From Cenococcum geophilum 1.58 (taxonomy: Eukaryota; Ascomycota; Dothideomycetes; Gloniales; Gloniaceae): a stretch of 64,000 bases of DNA. The notes beneath the pieces are model-generated. The model was given only the letters and a program-made list of their open reading frames with translations. It made no database searches and was not told the origin of the DNA. This document shows, one piece after another, positions 33,001 through 41,889 of the stretch (position 1 is the first letter of the stretch; each line of letters opens with the position of its first letter). The position numbers were made by a program, and so were the translations under genes. The stretch covers positions 1,426,001 through 1,490,000 of the forward strand of contig KV748176.1 in NCBI GenBank assembly GCA_001692895.1. Reading direction: 5' to 3'.

Positions 33001-35179
33001 AGACGCACTATTACCTTTAGTTGTATAGCGAGCTGCGGCTATTAAGAAAGCAATGGTAGAAATCTAGAAGCTTTAAGCTAAACAATAGATCGCTAACGCT
33101 CTTAATACGCGAAATAGACAACGAACTAACGCTATTTACGGCCTCCTACCTAGTTCGCCTGTCTTAGTTTAGAGAGAAGGCAACACTAGCTAAAGCGGTT
33201 ATTGGGACGGGCCATATATACTACTTACCGTTAACGGTAAAACCTACACCATAAAGCTACTAAATAGGCCTACAACCTTCCGCTTCACGGTCGTAAAATC
33301 TTACCTACTAGACCTATAAGACTTAGTTAAACTACAAGAGTCTATTAAATCAGCTAAACTAGTACCTATACCAGCTAAACCTTAATCGTTACCTAAAGCT
33401 GAACCACAGCTACCGCTAAAGCGAGGCAGAGGTCGCCCCCGTAAATACCTATTGCTTACAGCTGTCGCAAACACGGCTGTTACGGACGCTATAATAGACA
33501 TAGATGCCCTTACGGGTAATATTATAGATATGGCTGATATCGCTATCTACTTACAAGATAATAATACCGCAGATATAGCTAACACTACTATTTACTTATA
33601 GAACAATGGCAACACCTAGTTTAGTGCTTTACGGCAAAAGGAGGTTATAGGCCTACTTAAGAAAGGCGTCTTTAAGATCATTAAGCTATATAATATGCCA
33701 AAGGGGGTTAGACTCTTTAATTCACGGTTTGTTAATAAGATTAAGAATAAGGGAACCGATAAAGCCTTTAAGAAATCACGACTTATTATACAGGCCTATA
33801 ATAATTTAGAGAAAGAGCTAGTCCTTACTTAGTTACTAACAATTTAACAAGTTAGCTAGCGGCTAATTCTCTATATTGCTGCTACGCTACCACAGATATA
33901 ACTCTACCTCTAAGACATCTTATAAGCCTATATCCAGTCTACTACAAACCTAAACCGCAAGTTCTATGTATAACTACTACACGAGCTAAATAAACAATTG
34001 GGAATTAATAAGGACTCCGTTCTAAAGGTTATAAAGCCACTTTATAGAGTGCCTAAAGCTGGAAACCACTGGTTTAAGACCTACCATTTATACTACGTCA
34101 ATTAGCTGCGAATGGACTAGTCTATATACGACCCTTGCTTACTTTACAGCAATAAACCTTTTGGAATTATCGGCTTACAGACTAATAATACGCTATTCCT
34201 TATAGATAACACCTTTATAGAGGCTAAATAAAGCGAACTATATAAGGCTAAATTTATAGCTAAGGAGCGAGAGCAACTAACTACTAATATACTAGTTAAG
34301 TTTAATAGAGGACTTATTTAATTAGTATAAGATAAGAGTATTACGCTAACGTAAAAGCGCCAGTATAAGAACCTTAGTGTGGTTAATATTACGCTAGCAA
34401 ACAGCACTAGCTCTAGAGAAATTACGCGCGGCCTACTTACGCTAAAGGACTAGTATATTGCTTAACGCGCTAGAGAAGCCTATATTACCTTAGTCTGTTA
34501 ACTAAAGGCTTTATTTAACTTATCCTTTACTACCCAGGTAACTAATCCTAAAGAGGTAAATACGAAGGAGTTAAATAAGCGCCTAAGTTGGTAGATTTAG
34601 AACTTATATAGAGGTCTTAAGTTTATTAAATTAGAGGCTAAGACCCTATAGCTCTTAGTCTTTACAGACGCTTCCTTTACCAATAACAAGGACCTCTCTT
34701 CGTAAATTAGCTACATTATTGTACTAGCTAACGCAACTAAAAAGGCCAACGTTATCTATTGGAGCTTAATTAAGTATAAAAGAGTCACTAGAAGCGTTCT
34801 GGCTTCTAAACTCTACGGAATAGCTTATAGCTTTAATATCGCCATCGCCATTAAGTCTATAGTAGACAAGGTCCTACAGATCAACCTCCCACTTATGCTT
34901 TACACCAATTCTAAGTCGCTATACAACTATCTCGTACAACTTAGAACCACATAAGAGAAGCGATTAATAATTAATATAATGTGCCTGCGATAAGCCTATA
35001 AACGTTAGCAAATTATAGAGGTTAAATGGATTAATAGTAAAGCTAACCCTACAGACGCGATAACCAAGGGGAAGCCTTACGTCGCCCTATAGCGACTTAT
35101 TAACACAAACTAGGTCAATATATAGGCTGTAGGTTAGGTAGAGCGTAAGAAGTAATAGAAGGTGGTTTTTAGGTTGTGA
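30090..35179 (+). pseudogene. copia-2 gag-pol
   Basis: Gag lies at about 30100-31560, with a Pro/Ala/Thr stretch near 30500-30640. Integrase follows (about 32350-33000: TCYYCQKF-like zinc region, VELHNSIRMVERYY, RRAYQIIISEIPKIS). Then come reverse transcriptase (about 33640-34330: RFVNKIKNKGTDKAFKKSRL, YLQDILQAYIQSTTNLNR, LYRVPKAGNHWFKTYHLYY) and RNase H (about 34650-35080: LLVFTDASFTN, INLPLMLYTNSKSLYNYL, KWINSKANPTDAITKG). Stops are frequent, mostly TAA/TAG for Gln. The last frame ends at a TGA at 35177-35179. Confidence 0.87.
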
Positions 35180-35204
35180 CAGTGCTAGGGCACACCACCC
35201 GCCA

Positions 35205-35325
35205 TATTCTGCGGACCCTGAATTTAACCAGCCAATCAGGATTTTCTATCCCCGGGATAGAAAATCGCTATTGGCTTACTTACCACTAGCGCCTTAGCGG
35301 CCCTCGCGATATATTAACCTACTAC
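35205..35325 (+). repeat. copia-2 copy of the shared palindrome module
   Basis: CATATTCTGCGGACCCTGAA, then GCCAATCAGG. A perfect palindrome follows at 35241-35265 (ATTTTCTATCCC/GGGATAGAAAAT), then CGCTATTGGCTTACTTACCA and GCGCCTTAGCGGCCCT. Both arms carry the RIP-type change relative to copia-1, so the pairing is kept. Confidence 0.78.
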
Positions 35326-35570
35326 CCCTAACAATCCTTCTCCTTCTTTTTTTTAGCTTAGTGTCCTTGTAATATAGCATTCTATAAGCTTTTATTTAGA
35401 GGTATTAATATAAGCCGTAATACTAGTTATATAATTACGGACCTATAAGAGGAGCGTGGAAACTATTACGTATTAATTAGATCTTTAGCTATTACGTATA
35501 TGCTATAAATAGTCTAGAAACAGACTTAGCTTTAAAGTATAGATTAGCCTTTTTCTTAGAGTTGCTCTAG

Positions 35571-35741
35571 TATCGGAATGTTAGTTATATAACGTGGTTA
35601 TAAAACCATAAAGCGAGACTAGCTAATCTAACCTTAGAGCAAACCCCTATTTCTAGACATTAATTAACTACTAACTTTAATACCGCATACGTACCACTAT
35701 AAGTGATATTCGTGCACGTTAATAAAGCGAGTATACCGACA
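35571..35741 (+). repeat. 3' LTR of copia-2
   Basis: 171 bp. It starts TATCGGAATG (TG to TA against the 5' copy) and ends GTATACCGACA. Confidence 0.93.
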
Positions 35742-36885
35742 CTAATTATAATTATTAGCTTTAGTTTATTCTATAATACCTAAGGCTTAAATAGAGTGAG
35801 GCTCTAATGTAGTAATGCTAAAGGCGCTAGGTAAGGTATAGCTGCGAAAGCGGGTTAATTATTAGGTTGGTCGTATATATGCCTATAATTAATTACATAG
35901 CTAATTCTAAAATAAGCTAAACCTAATATACCAAATACAGATATAGGCAACCTCTTTTTACAGCAGTTAATTAGCCTATTTCCTAAAAACTAAATCCCGT
36001 TCCTAGAACCGGATCTAGTCTTTAAAATTACACCCCTTTTATAATTGTTAATTGGCCTATATCCTAAAACCGGAATTAGGATCTAGTCTCTAGAATCGGC
36101 TTAATACTATATCTTTTTAGTCATGTTTAGTACGTCTAGGACCCAGAATTAGGAAATAGCCTTTAGAATTAAAATATAGTTTTTAGAATTGGATCCAGTT
36201 CTTAAAACAAGATCTTATTTTTAGTTAAAACTTAGGCCAATATTAAGGGGTGGATTCTATATTTATTCTCAATATTCCCACCTTATTAATATGCAATTTA
36301 GAGCTAACTCGCACCCTAGTTACCCCACAAAACGCTAATAAGCCATTAATTATCTACTACTACGGTAATATATTTAAAGTAAAGGTCACTACTAAGGTCA
36401 AAGCGAGCCATAAACGAGAATTTTTAAAAGTAAAAGGAGACCTTTTTACAAAAGGCTAATAGATTAAAGCGAGACTATAACGCAGATTGCTATATCCTAA
36501 TACGGCGTAACGGTCGATTTTATACCTATACGTCTATAGATTAACCTTTATGGCCTCTAAACCCACAAGATCTGGTAGGCCCTCTTCTCTCTATTACTAT
36601 ACGGACTACTAACTACTTTAAAGGAAAAGTTCTATCCTACATTAGTTAAGAAAACGCCAGTATATTTTAACGAGCTAGAAAATCGTGCGACTAAGGTGAT
36701 TTGCTAAGACTAAACTAGTATATGGTTTAGGTAGGGCATCCTAAGGGATATTTCTCTTTAGGATGGCCCAAAATTAACTATAGTAAAGACTCTTACAGAG
36801 ATCTCTAGTAATTACTATAACTTAGCTGAGAGATACATTATAATTAAAGTATCTATTTTCTAATTTATAAAAATAAAGCGATATA
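35742..36885. other. Dispersed repeat R, copy 2, then AT-rich DNA
   Basis: 35757-36200 matches 27973-28260. After that the sequence is RIP-eroded. An open stretch at 36250-36459 (69 codons, MDSIFILNIPTLL start) has no family that I recognise and may be chance. Confidence 0.45.
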
Positions 36886-36945
36886 ACGTCTATCCCTGCG
36901 TGCCGGAAAACCCTACGTGCCGGGAAAAATAATAGGTACTTTGAC

Positions 36946-37690
36946 TTTAAGCATCTTAAAATCTGTGTATACTATAATATCTTATATAATTTTTAAAAGT
37001 TGTTTTCCGTGGCTACTCTTAGACACCCTAAATCCCTCTAACTAAAAAATCATATTCGTATGGTCGTCCTTACACCTGATTTGTAAAGAGTCTCCTTTTA
37101 TAGCGTAATAGACCCTCTTTACTACAGCCCTACTACTAAGCTCCTACTACGCCTAATACTTATAAGGTTGTTTTATCCGAGCTTTTAAGCCTTATTACTA
37201 TGCGGGAGATAGTTATCAGCCTTATGGCTGCTATAGCGTGTAAATTCATGCATGACACGCAGATCTGTACCTCGAATCGAAGCGAGTGACGATTTTGGTT
37301 AGTGCAAAATCACACCGCAATATTTACACCGTAATTTCAATTGTTCAGCCTTAGGCACAAAGGCCAAGAGTGGCTGGAGTGTGTGGTGCACCAGGTGCGC
37401 CATATCTAGCTTAGTAATATGAAATACTTGGTGTAACTTAGTTGGCCCAGCCACGAGAATCGCAAACAAAATCTTGAACCATAATCATTAGCCAAGCAGC
37501 ATACCTTGAGGCAGCGATATTAGTCACTCTGGGACCAGAGACAAACCATTCATGCTCTTGATAAGCACCACTTGCGGCTCAGCAATCGAGACAGCTGCAT
37601 TGTCAATGCAGAGGATCGTGTGATTGGCAGGTCTCGCGCGGTGCAGTGATGCATAACAATGCCATTGCCCCGAGGCTGCCGCTCAGCTGA
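36946..37690. other. Region upstream of the HET gene
   Basis: To about 37210 the DNA is TA-rich and RIP-like. From about 37215 it becomes ordinary unique-looking sequence with normal CA/TG content. I see no further gene. Confidence 0.5.
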
Positions 37691-37813
37691 ATGTGCCAGC
37701 TTCAACCCGACATCTTCTCCCAAACCTTCACCTCACTCTGCATCTATGCTACTTCGACGGCTCAACAGCTACCAAGAATCTTTCCTCCTGCGATCCTCGA
37801 ACCTAGTCGAATA

Positions 37814-38878
37814 ATGCGTCTACTACAATATATGAACGATGGTGATTTTAGCCTGACCGAGTTCTTTGAGAGCGATATACCCAAGTATGCAATACTTTCG
37901 CACAGGTGGGGAGCGGAGGAGGTCACATTTGCAGATCTATTAAATAGCACTGGCAAAAGCAAGGCTGGCTATAGCAAGATACGGTTCTGTGGAGAACAGA
38001 CGAAGCGCGACAAGTTGCATTACTTTTGGGTAGACACCTGCTGTATCGATAAATCGAATAGCACTGAGCTCACAGAGGCTATCAACTCGATGTTTCGCTG
38101 GTACCGGGATGCGACTAAATGCTACGTTTATTTACCAGATGTTTCGCGACCTCGCTCCGATTCGACCGACGGGTCCAACGAGCCCTGGGAATTGATATTT
38201 CGGAAAAGCGAGTGGTTTACTCGAGGCTGGACCCTTCAAGAGCTTATTGCGCCGGCATCAGTGGACTTCTTCTCAGAGGAAGGGAAGCTACTAGGCAACA
38301 AGGCCTCCTTAGAACGTCATATCTGCGAGATAACAGGAATTCCAGTCAATGCCCTTCGAGGGAGTCCGTTACCTGATTTCAGCGTCGCCGAGCGAATGTC
38401 GTGGGCAGCAAGTCGTGAGACTTATCGCAAAGAAGACAAGGCATACTCATTGTTCGGCATTTTCGGTGTCTTCCTACCGATTATCTATGGAGAGGGGCAG
38501 GAGAATGCGATTCAGCGGCTTCAAGAAGCTGTTAACAAAAAAGTTAACGAGTATAAGTTCCATATCCTTTTCAAACCCAGCACTAAAAGCTAACTAAAAC
38601 TTAGAGTACAATTTGTTTCCGATCCAAAATTCGCTAGTCGAGGGAATGTCAGGCAAGAGAAGACACACTGGCTTGGCTTTGGGAATTCCGGCACTTTTAG
38701 AGGGAAATCGGGACTCAAGTGCTATAGATGCGATAATCGGCATCTACTCAAAGACTGCCATGCAAACTCGGACACAGTTTCCAAAGCCCGTGATCGGAGG
38801 ATGAACTCTAATCGCTGTGTCAATTGTGGATCAGAAGAGCACTGGGGAAAGGACTGTGATTGGGAAGATCTGCGATAG
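37814..38878 (+). CDS. HET-domain protein with C-terminal CCHC zinc knuckles (one intron)
   Basis: I choose the ATG at 37814 because MRLLQYMN followed by PKYAILSHRWGAEEVTF is the usual HET-domain opening; an upstream in-frame ATG exists at 37691. HET landmarks follow: FWVDTCCIDKSNSTELTEAI, MFRWYRDATKCYVYLPDV, SEWFTRGWTLQELIAP, RMSWAASRETYRKEDKAYSL and IYGEG. A 54-bp intron (38551-38604, GTATAA...GCTAAC...TTAG) joins a second exon in frame. That exon encodes CYRCDNRHLLKDC and CVNCGSEEHWGKDC before a TAG at 38876, giving 336 residues. Without splicing it would stop at 38593. HET proteins trigger cell death on fusion of incompatible fungal strains. The knuckle tail is unusual for the family. Sequence is not RIP-shifted. 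Confidence 0.82.
38551..38604 (+). other. Predicted intron in the HET gene
   Basis: 5' GTATAAGT, branch site GCTAAC 16 bases before the 3' TTAG, length 54, typical for filamentous ascomycetes. Splicing restores an open frame into the CCHC exon (737 + 274 nt, together a multiple of three). Confidence 0.72.
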
Positions 38879-39312
38879 TTAAAATAAAGATGACGGGTCT
38901 AACGTTAGTTCAAAAACGTTTCGAAGGCTTTCTCTTCCGACGGATTGAGATCCTGTTAACTTTGGGCCTTCCATTCTTTCGAGCATCGTCTATATACACG
39001 ATAACAGAGGGAGTCCACTGCGTTTTGATGTGGCACCGTATATTCGAGGCTCTCCTGGCAGGGAGGCCTCCGCAAGGGCTTTAATTACTGGCGCGGTCGC
39101 TCCTAAAGCATAACCTTCGTACCCCACTAGTACAATTATTTGGCCCGGGACCGTAGTACTTTGAGATGGGGATAGGGGGATTGGAACGACTGAGTGGCAG
39201 CTCCGTGCAGAAACTCGATACGTGGCTGCTGTGGAAACTTCTAGAAGAACGCCACACTCCATATGACTTTTAAGCACTACGCTTTACGTGACAAAAAGAT
39301 TGATTTACCGTA
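38879..39312. other. Region downstream of the HET gene
   Basis: Ordinary base composition. A minus-strand open stretch at 38990-39277 (95 codons) and plus-strand open stretches overlap. None shows a motif that I recognise, so I leave the stretch without a gene call. Confidence 0.4.
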
Positions 39313-39524
39313 TCATCCGGCCACACCAGTCATCCGGCCACCCTACCACGTTGCAGCCCTACGAATACTTAAAATTCTATTATTTTGAACGGTTTGTTTA
39401 GCAAGAAGTAGTCTACCCTCTTTTCGGGGTGATTTAGAGTTCCGAATTAACGACATTATTGTTTTGGTACGAAGACGCGTCTTGGTGCTGGTGGGGTGGC
39501 CGGATGACTGGTGTGGCCGGATGA
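39313..39524. repeat. 212-bp MITE with internally doubled TIR
   Basis: The ends are inverted repeats of about 35 bp. Each contains TCATCCGGCCAC twice (TCATCCGGCCACACCAG, then TCATCCGGCCACCC). The left flank is TA and the right flank is GT, so the target duplication is not clean. No coding capacity. Confidence 0.8.
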
Positions 39525-39975
39525 GTGGTGGAACACGTTAAGTGTAAATGTGATATTATATAAGCACCTCCTTCGCTTAATAAGATGCTTGGCGTATTGT
39601 GTACCTCCTCCTACTTTATCCGGATAAATCCGGCATAAAGGTTGCCTCACGCTTCTATGTCTTTAAACTTTAGAGCTATATTCTTTCTTAATAGGAGCTT
39701 TGTGTTATAGTCCCGATATTTAGAGTCAAGCCAATAGTTATTATAAAGCAGGGGGGAATAGCTAAAGCGGCTTTTGACACCGTCTTCGGGATAATCGATT
39801 AGCATAACCAAACCATAATATTTTTCAGAACGTAAGTCGAGCCCTTATAGAGAAATAGCCAAAGACTAATAGCAAACTGATTATAACTTTATATATTTAT
39901 GTGGTGGAGATTTAAGACCCCCAAACCATGAAGTCGTTCCGGCACGTAGGGTTTTCCGCCACGCAGGGATGGACG
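39525..39975. other. Spacer to right TIR; no gene seen
   Basis: Mixed composition with no protein-like frame that I can support. Confidence 0.45.
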
Positions 39976-40021
39976 TTAAATATTAATTAAATAGCATGAA
40001 CCGGCCAAAGGCATATCGCTG

Positions 40022-40268
40022 CAGGCACTCCCCGTTACTCCCAACTATCATGGGTACCCACCATTGTGGGTACTCCCTAACATCATGGGTACTCCCCGTT
40101 ACCGTGGGCACTGCCACTTGTGGGCACTCCCCTTTATCGCGGGTACTCCTCATTGTCATAGGTACTCCTCATTATCGTGGGTACTCCTCACTATCAGGAG
40201 TACTCCCCATTTTGGATACTCCCTTCCATTATGGGTGTGGGTACTCATCAATATCGTGGGTACACCAA
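40022..40268. repeat. Minisatellite (GTGGGTACTCCYCAYTATC)n
   Basis: About 11 imperfect units of 19-24 bp around GGGTACTCC. Overlapping plus-strand open stretches here are products of the repeat. Confidence 0.85.
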
Positions 40269-40425
40269 GTGCTGGCTTTTTGCAGCTGCTCGCTTTAGAC
40301 TAGGGTTCATCGTCCGCTAAACCAAATTTGATTAAGTGTCGGGTGCCCCATTACGGGCACCCGAACCAGCCTTACTTATCGACAACGTGTCCTTTTTAAG
40401 GGACTTTCAAAGTGCACGCCACGAA

Positions 40426-40513
40426 AACATATGTATGTATGTATGTATATATGTATGTATGTATATATGTATGTATGTATATATGTATGTATGTATATAT
40501 GTATGTATGTTCT
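40426..40513. repeat. (TATG)n / (ATATATGT) microsatellite
   Basis: Nearly 90 bp of alternating TATG units with regularly spaced TATATATG steps, a higher-order period of about 20 bp. Confidence 0.93.
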
Positions 40514-40807
40514 ATTATGGCCATGCACCGTCTAACTTGGGTATGGGCCGTTACTGAGCGCTAACTAGAGTAAACTGACACGAATTATACCAGCTCCAAT
40601 TCAGTAGCCAACTATGAGAGCTATTTCTCCTTTATTTAACGCTGTGATCAACATAGGAAATAAAGGAAAGTAATACGATGCCGTTGAAATATAGCAAGTC
40701 AGAGTACCTTTTTGCTCTAACTTAGTTTAATAGTGGTTCTTCCAGATCCCAACGTAATCTCCTATAAGCCTAAATAAACGAAAACCGCATGTGCGGTTCG
40801 TGCTTCG
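40514..40807. other. Unique-looking spacer downstream of the split gene
   Basis: No gene is seen. A small perfect palindrome ACCGCATGTGCGGT lies at about 40785-40798, just after the end of the minus-strand gene, and could mark its 3' end. Confidence 0.4.
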
Positions 40808-41338
40808 CTAATACCATATAGAAGGATAATGGTCGTGTTTAACGATGTAGTTTGTGTTATAAGATCCGATGAGGTCTGCGATAGCGTGCAAAAGTCGTGT
40901 AAGACTAGTGTTGGGGGGATTTCGTGTAGAGTGATACAGGTGCTGGTCGTAAAGGGGGCTCGACTTGTTTTGGAATCGGCGTTCTAGGTCGTGTATGGAG
41001 AGGACAGGCGACGATGTATGTGGTGAGCGGCGCCGTGATGGAGTAGTCGCTGGTGCCGGCGGGGAGGCTCTAGAAGTACGCAGTGTAGTTGTTGGTGCTG
41101 GCGGTGTGGAGGCTAAAGATTGACGAGGCTTCGATGGCGGTGATGGTGACGTTGGGTAAGGGCGAGACGCAACGGCGGCGTATGAGGGACGGACAGGAGA
41201 AACTAGGCGAGGAGAGGAGGGCGACGGCTGGGTAGGTGTATCGGTTGAGGTAGGAGGGGGAGGAGTGGCAGCAGCGTATTCTGATGATGGGCGTTCTTGG
41301 AGCGGGCTCGTGGAGGGTGGTGGTGATGGTGGCGACAA
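40808..41338 (-). pseudogene. BIR-like gene, 3' half (beyond the transposon)
   Basis: A 177-codon minus-strand frame ends at a stop at 40808. It is very rich in Pro, Ser and Thr, then ends in a more ordinary segment (SIHDLERRFQNKSSPLYDQH, TRLLHAIADLIGSYNTN). The open frame extends artificially into the transposon end (MGPCTEGGEPV comes from the TIR). Joined to the 5' half at 60855-61382 by deleting the element and one TA, the frame is continuous and gives about 352 residues. Codon use and composition are normal, with no RIP. Confidence 0.75.
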
Positions 41339-41340
41339 TA
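41339..41340. repeat. TA target-site duplication, left of the giant pogo element
   Basis: TA precedes the left TIR. The partner TA follows the right TIR at 60855-60856. TA duplication is the rule for Tc1/mariner/pogo transposons. Confidence 0.88.
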
Positions 41341-41393
41341 CGGGTTCTCCCCCCTCCGTGCACGGTCCCACTCAATGCACACCAAAATCAAAA
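41341..41393. repeat. Left TIR of giant pogo element
   Basis: 53 bp, identical to the reverse complement of 60802-60854. It includes the 10-bp palindrome CCGTGCACGG. The subterminal AAAATTTGCC that follows also occurs inside the TIR of the small relative at 61797. Confidence 0.93.
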
Positions 41394-41514
41394 TTTGCCA
41401 AGTCTCGATTTGAGGCTGTAGAATCATATATAATTGATAAAATCGTCTAGATTTTTGATATAGTAATTTACTAAGTTTCCTTATTCAAATGAGCTACTTT
41501 ACCTCAGCGAGCTC

Positions 41515-41579
41515 AGACGTGATTTTTTAGCTAGCGTCGGAATAACCTACGCCGTCTTCCGAATTGCAAAATCACGTCT
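41515..41579. repeat. Inverted repeat near the left end
   Basis: Arms AGACGTGATTTT (41515-41526) and AAAATCACGTCT (41568-41579) enclose 41 bp. RIP-type sequence begins just to its right, so it may mark an internal junction or a regulatory hairpin. Confidence 0.55.
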
Positions 41580-41889
41580 AAGGGCGTTTGGCGAGTTTTA
41601 TTAAAATCCTAAATAAAATCCACAAAACGGAGATTACGGATATCTAATTTATTTATTTATATAACGCGTTATTATTACCAAAAGTTTATATATTATTTTT
41701 AAGACTTAGGGCTTTTAAATAGTATGAATTTTATAATACGACTATTACTTAGTCCTAATATTAATTTTATTAAAGTTAAAAAACGCGTTATTAAAAACCT
41801 AAGAATATATTTATCTTATTAAATAGTTTGCTAATATTAATAAAACTATATAGATATATAGATATCTACTACTTAAAGCCATTACAATA
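41580..41889. other. AT-rich RIP DNA before helicase; no gene seen
   Basis: TA-rich, with no protein-like frame that I can support. Confidence 0.45.

Larger units (their letters stand above)
29415..35741 (+). mobile_element. Ty1/copia retrotransposon copia-2, structurally complete
   Basis: It has two 171-bp LTRs (29415-29585 and 35571-35741) and a perfect 5-bp duplication CTAAT at 29410-29414 and 35742-35746. The inside has gag, integrase, RT and RNase H in copia order. It belongs to a different family from copia-1, with a different LTR, but shares the 3' palindrome module and a similar post-LTR sequence. Confidence 0.93.
36886..39976. mobile_element. TA-flanked TIR element enclosing the HET gene
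   Basis: The left end ACGTCTATCCCTGCGTGCCG and the right end, read inverted as ACGTCCATCCCTGCGTGGCG, start about 40 bp of inverted repeat that continues GAAAACCCTACGTGCCGG on both sides. TA flanks both ends (36884-36885 and 39977-39978). Size and ends fit a Tc1/mariner or pogo-type non-autonomous transposon of 3.1 kb that carries host-like sequence. No transposase is visible inside. Alternatively the two ends could be half-copies that flank the gene by chance. Confidence 0.65.

Noticed and set aside
38119-38376. Overlapping plus-strand ORFs inside the HET gene
   Set aside because: They lie in other frames of the HET coding sequence, which has clear domain motifs and normal codon use.
40785-40800. 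GAAAACCGCATGTGCGGTTC as a group II intron domain V or terminator
   Set aside because: Only a 6-bp stem with a tiny loop; none of the other conserved intron parts are present.
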